Below, in pieces: positions 17,969-28,380 of a stretch of 35,000 nt of DNA. A program made the position numbers and the translations under genes. The notes beneath the pieces were generated by a model. That model was not told the DNA's origin, made no database searches, and saw nothing but the letters and a program-made list of their open reading frames with translations. Source of the DNA: Prorocentrum cordatum (lineage: Eukaryota; Sar; Dinophyceae; Prorocentrales; Prorocentraceae); NCBI GenBank assembly GCA_963575745.1, contig CAUYUJ010003891.1, forward strand, positions 918,193 to 953,192. The letters are read 5' to 3'. Positions within the stretch are counted from its first letter, which is position 1, and each line of letters opens with the position of its first letter.

Positions 17969-18153
17969 TCTTCGAGGCCCCGTGGGGGCCGTTTCGGGCG
18001 GCCAGCGGCGGCTCTGAGCGGGGTCCTTGCGCTGCTGCTCCGCCTTCCGGCGGGCCAGCTCGTCGGCGAGGTGCTCCTCAAACTGCGCCATCTGCGCCTG
18101 CCGGGCCTGCGGGCGGGGGCGCGGCGGGGCCCGCGGGAAGAGGAGCGAGACGA

Positions 18154-18155
18154 CC

Positions 18156-18214
<59 letters not shown>

Positions 18215-18215
18215 T
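18154..18215. repeat. GAC trinucleotide microsatellite
   Basis: Near-perfect GAC/CGA run of about 60 bp in a GC-rich setting. Confidence 0.95.
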
Positions 18216-18599
18216 ACGAGGCGAGGAGGGGAGAGGAGAAGGGGAAGAGGAAGGTGGAGAGGAGCAGCTTGGATGTTGAGTGAGCGGGGAGGAGGGAGAA
18301 TTTTGAGGGATGGGAATGAGAGGATCAAGTGAAGCAGGAGGAACTGGAGTGGGTAGTTGGACGTGGAGGAACTGGAGAAGGAGGAAGGAGGGAAGAGGAC
18401 ACCAGAGTGGCTCAAACACAGGCTCAATACGACTCCAAGAGGCTCCCAAGGGGTCCGGAGTTGTCCATCTCCAGGGGGGGGGACTGCTCGGGCATGATCC
18501 CAGCCTCGGCTTGGCTGATGTCCCCGCTCTTTGTTGCACTGATGCTCCTCTGCGTCCCTTCCAACGACAAATCGCAATGAAATAGTGTCTGTATGGGCT

Positions 18600-18780
18600 G
18601 GCCATGCCTCTCATGGCCCCGGAGAGCGTCCTAGAGTCCCTCAGAATATCATCAGGATGCCTCCAAGATGATTCCAAATGGCCTACAAGAGTCCCTCAAG
18701 AAGACTCCAAGAGGCCTTCTAAGACCCCCCAAGAGGCCTCTCAGGCAAGATGCCAGGACGGGCCGAAGGCCACTAGATAC
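18600..18780. repeat. CCAAGAGGCC-type degenerate repeat, cluster 1
   Basis: Short units such as CTCCAAGAGGCC, CCTCAAGAAGACTCC and GCCTCCAAGATGATTCC recur every ~15-17 bp. The same vocabulary recurs in clusters at 20330-20490 and 21050-21660. Confidence 0.75.
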
Positions 18781-19016
18781 TTCTAGGACGGCAGCTTTCG
18801 CGGATCAGAACAAACATCACGACGCAGACGCATCGCTGGACGAATGTTGCGGGCAAGGTCGTATGGTACACAACCAGCACCCACACGTAGAGAATAACGA
18901 GATGGCAGCTCGCTGAAGCGAAGAACGCAAGACTGCACCATGAAGCATACACTGCGCGATCAACACGAGCGCAGATACGAAACGCCAACAAAGGGGTGCC
19001 AAAGATCCAGGGGAGG

Positions 19017-19112
19017 AGAGAGAGAGAGAGAAAGAGCGAGAGAGAGAGAGAGGAAGAAGGAGAGGGAGAGAGAGATGGAGAGAGAGAGAGAGATAGAGCG
19101 GGAGGAGGAGGA
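19017..19112. repeat. GA dinucleotide microsatellite
   Basis: Purine-only GAGAGA tract with AAGA and TGGA interruptions. Confidence 0.95.
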
Positions 19113-19868
19113 GAAGAAGAAGAAACAGACAACTAATAAGCTATCGACGGGAACGGGCGCTGATGCAGCGAAGGGCCAGGCCGTGGGGGCTAGCCAGAGG
19201 GACGGCTGGGGCCTGTGGGGGCTGGTGGGGGGAAAGCAGAGAGGGCAAGGAAAGAAACGCACGGAGGGGCTAGAGACGTTGAGAACGCCAGTCGGTGCAG
19301 TCAGAGAGCAAGCACAGGCAAACATGGGCCATCAACGATGAGCGGCAGTAGACTTAGTAAAGGCCGCGATGGGCCAGTTCCAAAACTCCAGGCGCCATGA
19401 AATGACATTTGAATGTACGCAAACACCGACGTGTGATGTGAGAGACAAGACAAGGCAACAAACATGACGCACACCACCATCAAAAATCGCCGACGAAGTG
19501 CCCACATTCCGTCCATCCCTCTAGCCGAGAAGGCCCCAGGCGGGACCTTGTCCTGCTCGGCCTTCGCAAAGTTGTAGTCAGTGAACAACTCGCGTCTTTC
19601 CTGCACCGGCTGCTGTGCGGGAGAAAGACGTTGCTCGATAACGGTTGAGGAAGAGGAGGGAGGACGAGGGAGGACTGTGCAACTCCCTTGCTGGCTCGCT
19701 GGAGGATGAAGACGATACAGGATACAGAACTCGCGCGTTCCCGATCCTGCTCGCTCACGAACCGCCTGCCGACCTCGTCTGTCCACACCACCCGTGTCAT
19801 AAAAATAACTTACGGCAAGCAATCAAGGGAGGCACGAGATAATCGCTCAATATCCTTCCTCCCTCTTC
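19113..19868. other. No gene recognised
   Basis: A 173-codon minus frame (19301-19822) includes a hydrophobic stretch (RRFLMVVCVMFVALSCLS) and is the least repetitive frame nearby. No domain is recognised and no neighbour supports it; an exon fragment is possible. Confidence 0.35.
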
Positions 19869-19926
19869 TCTTCCTCCTCCTCCTCCTCCTGCTCCTCCTT
19901 TTCCTCCTCATCTTCCTCCTCCTCGT
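19863..19926. repeat. TCC/CTC microsatellite
   Basis: Pyrimidine tract of CTCCTC/TTC units. Confidence 0.9.
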
Positions 19927-20329
19927 AGATCGATCCCAGCACCGTTCCTTGGGTCCTAGGGTGCGCTCTGACCAGGACTTCCAGTGGAATCCAGCCGTGG
20001 CGACGCGAAGCCCCGCGCGGAGGCGGCGGACAAGGAGAGGAAGGGCGGAAGAGGCGCGCAAGCGCGAGCGCGCCGACATCGGACGCGGAGGTCGGGCCCA
20101 GCACACCGCGGCGCAGCAGGGGCTCGGCCCTGAGCGGGTGGCCGCAGTCCGCCATCGTGCGTTCGGCACCTAGTGGAGTGAGTGCCTCGAGGCTCATGCA
20201 GATCTGAGAGGTGAAGGGGTTGTGGTTCCTCAGGGCTCTCAAAAAAATCTTGAGCGCCTGGACCCCCGACTCCCAGGCGGTCCCGGGCGATCCTGCGCCC
20301 CGCCGGGGTGTCGCATGAGCTGGTGGGAG

Positions 20330-20490
20330 GCCAGGAGAGCCCCAAGACGGGCCAACAGGACCCTAAGAGGCCCCAAAGGTAGCCGAAGAAGCCCGAGTCG
20401 AACGATCGGCCCAAGACGCCCAAGATGGCCGCCTGACGGCCAAAGATGCCTCAAAGAGTCCCGAAGGACTCCGATGGATTTTCCCAATAT
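20330..20490. repeat. CCAAGAGGCC-type degenerate repeat, cluster 2
   Basis: Units such as GCCCCAAGACGGGCC, CCTAAGAGGCCCCAAAGG and GCCCAAGACGCCCAAGATGG. Same family as the clusters at 18600-18780 and 21050-21660. Confidence 0.75.
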
Positions 20491-20595
20491 CCCACCAGCC
20501 CTCTGGGCGAAGGTGGTTTGGGGAGTTTCCTCGGGGAGGGGTTTATATCACTGTTCCCTATTAATACACACCCCCTCCCCTCACCATGAGGGCCC

Positions 20596-20740
20596 GCGGC
20601 GGAAGCGGCGGCTGCGGCTGCGGCGGCGGCGGGGGCGGTGGCGGCAGCGGCAGCGGCTGCGGCGGCAGCGGCTGCGGCAGCGGCGATTTGGCAGCGGGGG
20701 CGGCAGCGGCGACGGCGGCGGCGGCGGCGGCGGATTGGCC
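20596..20740. repeat. GGC trinucleotide microsatellite
   Basis: About 145 bp of GGC with AGC interruptions; produces polyglycine and polyalanine frames that are not genes. Confidence 0.95.
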
Positions 20741-20924
20741 CCCAGTAGCTGCCCATCCAAAGACGACTGCTGAATATGCTGAGGCTTGGGCAGGACTCGG
20801 GTGCTGCGTATGTGTTGGGAGGGCGGGTGGGAGTGAGCGAGACGGCTTGCGGGCGGGGAGGGCGTTTTGACCCCTCCCCCGACCCCCGCCCCTGGACATG
20901 GACGGGGGTTCCGCGACGCGTTGG

Positions 20925-21308
20925 AGCGTCCAAAACGGCCTCGGCGAGGAAGCCAAAATCATTAGTTTTACCATGGTTTGGGCCCCATTTTGGCCTCCTG
21001 AGGGGTGGAGGCTAATTTCGCCTTCGCCCCCCCCCCCCCCGTGATCGATCTCCTTCAAGATGGCCCCCAGAGGCGCCCAGGAGGCTCCAAGAGGCCCCGA
21101 AATTGCCCCAAGATGACCCCATGTGGCCCCAAGAAGCCCCCCAAAGGCCCCCAGGATGCCCCCAATAGGCTCCCAAGAGACCTCCACAAGGCCCCAAGAG
21201 GCCCCCCAGGGGCACCCAAGACGCTCCAAGAGGCCTCGGCGAGACTGCCCAAATCACTGATGCTACTAAGGTTTTGGCTACATGTGGGCCTCCTGGGTGG
21301 GGCACTGC
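20925..21308. repeat. Diverged ~285-bp direct duplication
   Basis: 20925-21012 and 21212-21308 share GCGTCCAA/GCTCCAA, GGCCTCGGCGAG, CCAAATCA, GGTTTTGG/GGTTTGGG, a GGGCCTCCTG-like segment and GGGTGG. The first is followed by a poly-C run, the second by CCAAGAGGCC-type repeats. Confidence 0.6.
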
Positions 21309-21660
21309 TTCAGATGACCTCCAAGATGGCTCAAGATACCCCAGGATGCCTCAAGATGGCTCCCACGATGCTCCAAGAGGCCCCAAGACCGCTTCAAGAC
21401 GCCCAGGAGGCCCCGAAGGGGCCAACATCCTTCCAAAACCCAAGGAAAATCAATGTTTTGGGCTTTCTCGCCTTTTCGCTTCCGATGGCCATCCGAGGCT
21501 TCACGATGACTCCAAGATGGCCCCAGAGGGCTCCAAGAGCGCTCCCAAGGCTCCCAAGAGCGTTTCAAGAGGGCCGCAAGAGGCGCCCAGGAGGCCCCAG
21601 GAGGCTCCAACGGGCGCCACAGAGGCCTCCAAGAGGCCCCCAAGAGACCTCACAACACAT
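21050..21660. repeat. CCAAGAGGCC-type degenerate repeat, cluster 3
   Basis: The longest cluster: units such as GAGGCTCCAAGAGGCCCC, CCAAGATGACCCC and CCCAGGAGGCCC, about 15 bp each. The 292-codon plus frame across it is proline/lysine/arginine low-complexity and is not called. Confidence 0.8.
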
Positions 21661-22199
21661 GTCTGGTGACGACGAGTTCGTCCATTTCTCAGGCTCGGCC
21701 TTCAGACTCGGCAGAGGCGATGACGCCACGCGCGCCCGCTCTGGGCTACCAGCTCCGCTTCCAGCGCCCAGGTCGCCAATCGTGGTTGACGACGGCCCTG
21801 GCAGCCCCAAGAGTGATCGCGAGGGACATGGTTGGAATGTCCAGCCAGATGGCGGGTACCAGTCGGAAAGCACGGGCACATAATTTCTGCCTTCGGCGTC
21901 TGGGGTCGAGCAGAAAATGAAGGAGGCAATCGAGGCAGGGGAGGGATTGATGGCGATCGCTCAGAGCTGGAGCGTCGTCACGGGAGATCCCCTCTACTCT
22001 AAGGGCGTCAAGTGGCAGGTCTCCGAGCACATACTCTCGGTAACCAGCGCCACAAGCAAGTTGATACACTTGCTCAGCTCGAAGACGTTCGGCATCATCG
22101 CAGTTCTCAAAACCGAGAAGGTCGTGGAGTTGCAGGCGCGCTGGCAAGTGCGCAAGGAATCGGTTGAGCCGTTCGTCAAGGATGATAAGTCACTGGTCG
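21661..22199. other. No gene called; possible downstream remains of the Gag-protease element
   Basis: Overlapping minus frames (21746-22147, 21994-22551) contain plausible protein-like stretches (LLGFENCDDAERLRAEQVYQ) but no motif I recognise. Their position directly downstream of the protease region suggests decayed element sequence. Confidence 0.35.
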
Positions 22200-22680
22200 G
22201 GAACCGCAGGGAGAGGTCAGGATGCAAGACGAACCGCTTTGGAGGGCGATGGGCGAATCCTACTGATCGATGTCCGGCGGGATGTGCATGGAGCTGCCTG
22301 TCCACCCCGTCGCCGTTCTCGTCGACCCTCACGGCGCTGCTCCTCACATTTATGGAGGCACTGAGAATCGCAGGGGGTCTGGCGGGCAGCAGCGGCGGGC
22401 ACGGTTTGGGGGGGATGAAGAACGCCCACGATGCCGCATCCCGCGATCGCGACGGGGCCCCAGGCCTTGGCGACCGGGTTGGTCTCGCCCCCAATCCCGG
22501 AGGCCGTCGCGCCATTCGCGGGGGCCCAGTCCACCTTGATCTTGTTGCCACACTCCCTCATCGCGTCAAACAGCGCCTCCATGTCGGGCCCCCCTATCAG
22601 AGCCCGCACGGCCGCCGTGTCGACGAGAGCGCGGGCTCATGCACTCTTCAGAATCAGGAAAGTCGGGGACTCGAGGGCGT
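22200..22680 (-). pseudogene. Retroelement aspartic protease region, decayed
   Basis: Downstream of the Gag at 22775-24071. The catalytic motif D-T/S-G-A appears as ALVDTAAVRALIGG (about 22600-22627), i.e. Gly is replaced by Ala, and a TGA stop lies just before it (22637-22639). The following KIKVDWAPANGATASGIGGE and WGPVAIAGCGIVGVL have the spacing and composition of the flap and psi-loop regions of the dinoflagellate copia-type protease as I remember it. A frame change follows near 22400. Inactive as it stands. Confidence 0.6.
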
Positions 22681-22774
22681 CGGTATGCTTCCGAAACCTG
22701 CGCGTCCATTGGTTTACCAGCTGCTTTCGTCGTTTGCTCATAAGACCGCCCGTCGTGAAAGTGCCTCCCGAGCT

Positions 22775-24071
22775 CTAGTTGGCATCATTCTCGAAGAGGA
22801 ATGTCACGGCGTTGCCTCCCGAGCGACCCGCCGCCGGCTTGCTCGAGCCCGTCTCGGGCGCCATGAGGTCTGCCTTGGAAAGGAACGGGCCCGCGCAGGA
22901 GCCCGCCCGGCTGGCGCCCCTTCTCGCCGCAGTTCGCGCCACGAGAGCGGCGTTGAAGGCCGTTCGTCGCCGGTCGGTTGAAACCTGGTTTCGCGCGCTT
23001 CCTGTCAAGGAAAACCTGGTCGACAAGCCTGGCCATCCTTAAACTTGCGCGACTCCTTCCGCGTCGTCCGTCGCTCCTTGCCGCGCCGCTCCTCCACCGC
23101 GGCCGCGGGCGCGTCGATGACCTCATTCTTGTCCAAGTCCTGGCCGTCCAGCGCCTCGAGGGTCGCCCCTGCCTCTTCCACGGGAAGCTCGGCCTCGTCG
23201 CCCAGGTCGTCGTCGTTGAAGAAGGTTTCCTGGAAGTCGGCCACGTCGGACTCGCAGCGCGCCTTGACCGGAGGATGGGGCGTAGCAGGAATAATTTTCT
23301 TCTCCGCGACGTCCATCTGGAGGATGGCTTGGCGCACCCACGCGGAGTCGGTCGTCCCCAGGGCCAAGGTTCTCATGTTCAGGCGGCTCTGGGCAGAGAC
23401 AACTGAGCCTTCCTCGAGATATCGCGTTTTTACTTCATCGGGTAGAAGCAGCCCGTGGGTCTCGGCTTCGGCCGTTTGGGCATCGTGTCCAAGGACGTAG
23501 TCGGTCAGCGTCTCACCTCGGTGTATCGTGTTATCGAAAAGCGCGCGATTCTGGGCTTCCCGACTCCTATATCCCGGTCGTTCTCCATGGAGGACCAGTA
23601 GGTGATCCAGCATCTTCTGAAGTCCGTCGTCAGCGTCGAGAGTCGTTCTAATCACTCTGAATGTGTGTTGGATGTCTGTCGGGAGAGCCTCTATCATCTT
23701 GGAGGCCTGGTGCCTCGGCTCATGTCCAGTTATGTTTGACCACGAGGTGACAGCTCCAAGTTCTCGAAACCCATCCAGCTGGGAGGCGGTCCGAAGTCCT
23801 TGCTACGATTGTGAGAGCTCCCGCTCCAGTCGGGGTTGCCCGACCACCAATCACTCCAGCCTGCGGACCACCACCAGACTGTGTATCTGTATCTGTCGTC
23901 ACCGCTGCCTACGTAGCCGGACGCGCTCTTCCATCGCGTCCCATGGGTCCTCTTCTGTCCACCAGGGGGCGTCCGTGCTGGCGTCGGCGGTAGTGGGTTG
24001 GAAATTGTGCGCGTCAGGGCCTCCGTCCTGGCGTCGTGCGCCGTCTGCACTGCCACTGGCTCCTCAATCAC
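22775..24071 (-). pseudogene. Copia-type Gag, decayed
   Basis: Two frames supply successive parts. Upstream (24071-23730) has a Trp/Ser/Gly-rich start (SDWWSGNPDWSGSS) and KDFGPPPSWMGFENLEL, a Gag N-terminal signature I know from dinoflagellate copia-like elements. The main frame (23697-23005, from ATG 23695-23697) has ALPTDIQHTFRVIRTTLDAD, GLQKMLDHLLVLHGERPGY, LLLPDEVKTRYLEEGS and an acidic tail. The segment between the two is shortened or scrambled. After 23005 the frame shifts; a broken zinc knuckle (ANCGEKG near 22925-22940, second half missing) and SGGNAVTFLFEND follow. Gag plus protease without pol nearby suggests a truncated insertion. Confidence 0.72.
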
Positions 24072-24434
24072 CTTTTTCCCTCATCTCCCTCAACCATCGC
24101 TCCGCTTGCCAACTTCCGTGGCTCAGTCGGGAGAAGGTGACAGGATGAGAGACAATTTTGTATGAGCAGGGCAGGAGAGGGGCGTCCGCAGTGTCCTCGG
24201 AGACAGGAGCGCGCACATCTAAGCCTATAGGCTATGGAGGGGCACAGGGGGGAAAGCACGGAGGGGAGGGACGAGAGGGACCGACGAGGCTCAGGGGGAC
24301 ACCTATGTTCGCCACTGGACGCTGCCATGTCAGCACATCGTCCTGACGAGGCGCGCGTACTGAAAAAAATACCCTGGCGAAGGACCCAACCATATGAAGT
24401 TGTGGGTACCGCAATTGTGAATATCTTTTTCGGT
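24072..24434. other. No gene seen
   Basis: Mixed sequence with GGGGAAAGCACGGAGGGGAGG-like purine tracts and nothing else recognisable. Confidence 0.5.
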
Positions 24435-24725
24435 GAGGCTCCCTATGGGGCCACGAAGCGCTGCATTGGGTGGGGACGCATGCGGACGGTCCCACTGGGG
24501 GCTTCGGTTGGTGGTCCCTATGGGGCCACGAAGCGCTGTTCTGGGTAGGTGAAGATGCCACATTGGGTTTTCAGGACGCATGCGGACGGTCCCACTGGGG
24601 TCTTCGGTGGAGCTCCCTATGGGGCCACGAAGCGCTGTACTAGGTGTGCGGGACGCACGGGGACGGTAGCAGTGTGACCTTCGGTGGAGCTCCCTATGGG
24701 GCCACGAAGCGCTGTACTGAGTGGG
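24435..24725. repeat. Tandem repeat of 75-99 bp, four units
   Basis: CCCTATGGGGCCACGAAGCG starts at 24441, 24516, 24615 and 24692. Units also share GGACGCATGCGGACGGTCCC and CTTCGGTGGAGCT. Confidence 0.9.
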
Positions 24726-24945
24726 TGAAACGCAAGGAGGAGGGGGAGGAGGGAGGAGGGAGGAGGGGAGGAGGAGAGGAGAGGAACAAGCACAGGCCTC
24801 GGCCCTGGAACCTGGAAGCTGCAAGCATCGCTCTGCCAACACCGGTGACCACAAGCAGAGGCGCTGCAGGCGGCCCGCAGACTCGCCCGTCTCAGCTTCC
24901 ACGCGGGGCACGCGGAGGCGCAGAGGCCAAGATGCGGCCTGCCTG

Positions 24946-25122
24946 TGACTACCTACCAGACCACCCCAACCCAACCCGAAGGCCCGAATTCGACCCGAAT
25001 TTCGGGTTGGGGGGGGGTACGGATCCCATGTGTTTTTTCAACGTTCCCCGACAGCTCCCCACTGGAAATCGAGGGTAAATCTGAGCCTTCGGGTTGGGTT
25101 GGGGTGGTTTGGTGGGTGGTGA
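24946..25122 (+). mobile_element. Inverted-repeat element family A, copy 3 (177 bp)
   Basis: Starts TGACTACC, ends GGTGGTGA; internal ATGTGTTTTTTCAACGTTCC and GGAAATCGAGGG. No flanking direct repeat is visible (GCCTG left, GAAGC right), unlike the other copies. Confidence 0.85.
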
Positions 25123-25331
25123 GAAGCAGGCCTCAGGACGGGCCGACGTGTTCTCGCCACTGCAGGGCCGCCTTCGGCGGCGCCGCGAAAGGCGTCCCGC
25201 GCCCCAGGATTGGCGTGCCGACACTGGCCCAAACTACTCGGGCGGGCCTTATTGAGGGCCAGCCTGGACTGCGCAGCCGCGGGCGCCGCCCGGGGCGGCG
25301 CCGAGGGAGAGAAGGGCAGCAAGAACGTAAA

Positions 25332-25392
25332 CTTCCGAAGCTCCGCGCGGACCCAAGCGCCGACCCAAAAAGTCCGCGCGGAGCTCCGAAGG
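25332..25392. repeat. Short palindrome related to family B ends
   Basis: 61 bp: 25332-25352 is complementary to 25372-25392 at about 19 of 21. The arm sequence CCGAAGCTCCGCGCGGAC resembles the family B terminus CCGAGGTCCGCGCGGA, so this may be a minimal derivative. Confidence 0.65.
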
Positions 25393-26184
25393 TCTTCGAC
25401 TCAGAGCGCACCCCTGGCCCGCAGGGCGCGAGACTGCGAAGCGAGGAGTTATCCACATCCGCCGCCTGGGGAACCAACGTCCCGGGACCCAAGGGGGCGG
25501 TGGACATTGGCATACAGTCGGGATTGATTGGACAGGGCACGCGATAGGACGCAAGACCCTTCCGAGGGCCACATTGCCATAGGAATGTAGGAGGCACGGG
25601 TCGCGACACGCAGGGCACAAGCGCACCCCTGATTGGCAGGGTCGACCTACTAATCGACCTCGACTGCATGTTGGCCCTGGGCCCCCCGAGTATATCCTGA
25701 AAGGTGCTCGCCCCCCCGCCTCGGAGGGACTGCTCCGTCGGCAGGCTCGCAGCCCAGGGGCGAGGAAGGGCGGCAGAAGCGAAACGCACTCGAGACGCGC
25801 GCGGGACGAAGGAAAAGGAGGAGGAGGAGGAGGCGGAGGAGGAGGAGGCGGAGGCGGAGGCGGAGGAGGAGGAGGGGGCGGGACGGGCGGCGGGGGCGCC
25901 TCGCACTCGAGACGCGCGCGCCTGAGGTCCTGTTGGGCCGCGGCCGCGCCGCGCCGCTCCCGCTCTCCTCCCCCGGAGAGGCAAGACCGGTCAGCATCGA
26001 GCTCGTTCCCTAGAGTCGGGGCGTTGACCTAAGGAACCCCAACTAAGGAAGGAGGCCCCTTTTGCTCATAAGGTAAACTTCGATGTCCCACGGAAAACCC
26101 AAGGCAAACCATAAAACAATCAAGGAACACCGAGCCCCTCGCCAACGAGAAGGGTTCCTTCTTCAGCGCCCCGACTCCAGGGAT
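25393..26184. repeat. Intergenic stretch containing GGA microsatellites
   Basis: A GGA/GGC tract lies at 25817-25880; otherwise mixed sequence with a repeated CACTCGAGACGCGCGCG word (25787 and 25905). The serine-, glutamate- and arginine-rich frames here come from the simple repeat. No gene seen. Confidence 0.6.
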
Positions 26185-26187
26185 GGC

Positions 26188-26304
26188 AGGCGAGGGAGAG
26201 GGAGGGGGAGGGGGAGGGGGAGGGGGAGGAGGAGGGGGAGGGGGAGGAGGAGGAGGAGGAGGAGGAGGAGGAGGAGGAGGAGGAGGAGGAGGAGGAGGAG
26301 GAGG
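26188..26304. repeat. GGGGGA then GGA microsatellite
   Basis: A hexamer-like GAGGGG section passes into a nearly pure GGA run ending at GGCCTGG. Confidence 0.95.
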
Positions 26305-26336
26305 CCTGGATCGGCAGAATCCACAAACATAACTTG

Positions 26337-26446
26337 TCCGAGGTCCGCGCGGATTTCTCGGATCGGCGCTGGACCCCCCCCCTGGCGCGCAGAGCGCGCC
26401 CGAGGCGGGGCCCGAGGCGCCGAGAAATGCACGCCGACCTCCGAAA
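26337..26446 (+). mobile_element. Inverted-repeat element family B, copy 2
   Basis: About 110 bp with imperfect terminal inverted repeats (26337-26368 and 26418-26446). Starts CCGAGGTCCGCGCGGATTTC; the centre has CCTGGCGCGCAGAGCGCGCC. Opposite orientation to the copy at 17606-17742. Confidence 0.78.
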
Positions 26447-26462
26447 GTGTATAGTTATATTC

Positions 26463-26655
26463 GCGTCTTCTTCTTCTTCTTCTTCTTATTATTATTATTA
26501 TTATTATGATTATTCTTCTTCTTATTATTATTGTTGTTATTATTATTATTATTAGTATTCGTATTAGTATTAGTATTATTATTATTGTTATTATTATTAT
26601 TATTAGTATTATTATTCATATTATTGTTGTTATTATCATTCGTCTTCTTCTTCGA
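26463..26655. repeat. TTC/ATT/TTG microsatellite, AT-rich
   Basis: About 190 bp of ATT repeats with TTC, GTT and AGT variants, a sharp AT-rich island in GC-rich DNA. Confidence 0.95.
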
Positions 26656-26823
26656 ACCACATCGGAACGCGGGCCGGGTCGGGCCACCTCGGCACGAGGT
26701 CGAGGTCGAATCAGATCGGCCGCGCCAGGATGCGCACCAGCGCCGTGCGAACATCGGGCCGCGTCGGGCCGTCGGAACATCAGGGTCGGGTGGGATCGAA
26801 CTGGCCGGAGCCGATGGCGAACC

Positions 26824-26992
26824 TGACCACCTACACCAGACCACCCCAACCCAACCGGAAGACCCGGATTTCGGGTTGGGGGGGGTACGGGCTTCATATG
26901 TGTTTTTCCTATGTTCCCCGACCCCCCCCCCCTGGAAATGGAGGGCAAATCGAGGCCTTCGGGTTGGGTTAGGATGGTTTGGTGGGCGGTGA
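26824..26992 (+). mobile_element. Inverted-repeat element family A, copy 4 (169 bp)
   Basis: Starts TGACCACC, ends GGCGGTGA; internal GTGTTTTTCCTATGTTCCCC and GGAAATGGAGGGCAAATCG. Flanks are GAACC (26819-26823) and GAATC (26993-26997), a 5-bp direct repeat with one difference. Confidence 0.87.
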
Positions 26993-26997
26993 GAATC

Positions 26998-27759
26998 GGC
27001 TCGGCCGGATCGACGTGGAGCCCTGCCGGCCCCTCCCCTTTGTTGACAGTGACCTCTGAAGCATGCACGTGCGCTCCTGACCGTTTGGGCGCGTTTGGGA
27101 CGGGGGCGGGGGCGAGAAGGAGGGCGGTACACAAAGAGGGCAGGGGGGGGGGTTTTTTCTCAGAGGGAGGCCCAGGGGCTTCCCAAGTGGGGCGAGATCT
27201 GTAGACGCATCGCGGCCCTGGGAGGGGTGCACACGGCGCCCCCCGGCCAAGCCAGGGGGAGGCGTATGTGAACCGTTCCTGGGCCCAATCCTGGGCATGG
27301 CCAGCGGGGGCGCATGCGTGCACAAACCCAGTTGCCCCACAGAGGGAGGCCTGAAGGGCTCTTCCGACAGGTCCCCGCACCTCCTCCGAAGGCCGCTCCC
27401 CCCGTCGCCGTGCCCTCGCCTGCGCCGTCGCCGGCCCGCGTGCTCCAGGCCCGGAAGCACTGCCACTGGTGGTTCAAAGGATGGGGCCCTGAGGGACAGG
27501 GTCCAGAGACTACTTCAAGACGTGAAGGCTGAGCCTGCGATCTTGAACGCTCGAGCTCTCTGGGGACAGTCTGGTTTGGGGTGACCCAAGCTTGGGGTCC
27601 CCAGCGCACGAGCCAGGGATCCCCGCGACCACCCTCAGCCCCAATGGTCCGGGAAAACTTGGGCGCCCGAGTTATCCCGGACACCTCCGATTCAGAACAA
27701 ATCCGGGTTGGGCCCCCGAGGCGCGAATCAGGAGCTAGCCCTGACCTCCCCCAGCCCTG
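26998..27759. other. No gene seen
   Basis: GC-rich unique-looking sequence with short G-runs (27144-27153). Long minus frames (27160-28161) lack any recognisable domain. Confidence 0.45.
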
Positions 27760-27875
27760 ATGACTCAGAGATCCACCTCTGTTTTTCCAATGTTTTGGGA
27801 TGCCCCTCTCACTGGGAATGGAAAACAGCTTGGGGTTTTCAGGTTGGGTTGGGGATTTTTGGTGGGTAAAGATCC
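27760..27875 (+). repeat. Diverged relative of family A
   Basis: CTGTTTTTCCAATGTTTTGGG, CACTGGGAATGGAAAA and CAGGTTGGGTTGGGGATTTTTGG follow the order of the internal and right-hand parts of family A, but the left terminal repeat is not recognisable. Either an old copy or a sister family. Confidence 0.5.
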
Positions 27876-28380
27876 TCAGGGCCCCGCTTTCCAGGACCAT
27901 GCGTTTGAGCCGCCGGTGTTGCACCTCTCGCTGCCCCCCACGGCCCTCCGGCGGCGCCCCGCGGCCTCGGATCTGCCAGACTTCTCTCTGCGCGGAAGCC
28001 GGGCGGTTGCGCCTCGCACGCGGCCCACGGTCGAGCGCCAAATGTGGCCCTGCGAAAGCCCTCGGGTGGCTTTCTCGGACCTTACTAAGCTCGGGCCGCA
28101 GGCGGCCGTTCGGTCGGCACGATTCCAGAACCCCCGGAACGCCCCCGACGAGGCGCAGCAAGGCTCGGCAGTAAACTGAGAACCCTACTTCTAGGACAAT
28201 GTCGGCGACGTATCACAATATCCCACAACTCATCCGTCGATGGCAAGCAAGACGGGAGGTAATATATAGACGCATGGGATGGAAACGTGCATCATAAGTA
28301 TAGGTGCGTCAGAAATAGACGCTATGATCCCACTCGAGGCGCGCATAATCGCGCGCACCTAGCAAATCTGACAGCGCTGC
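27876..28380. other. No gene seen
   Basis: Mixed sequence. No domain or repeat that I can support. Confidence 0.45.

Noticed and set aside
21005-21883. 292-codon plus frame
   Set aside because: Composed of CCAAGAGGCC-type repeats, low-complexity Pro/Lys/Arg/Ala, no domain.
27160-28161. 333-codon minus frame downstream of the spliced-leader-like word
   Set aside because: Crosses the family A relative and has no domain or credible start; I could not support a retrogene.
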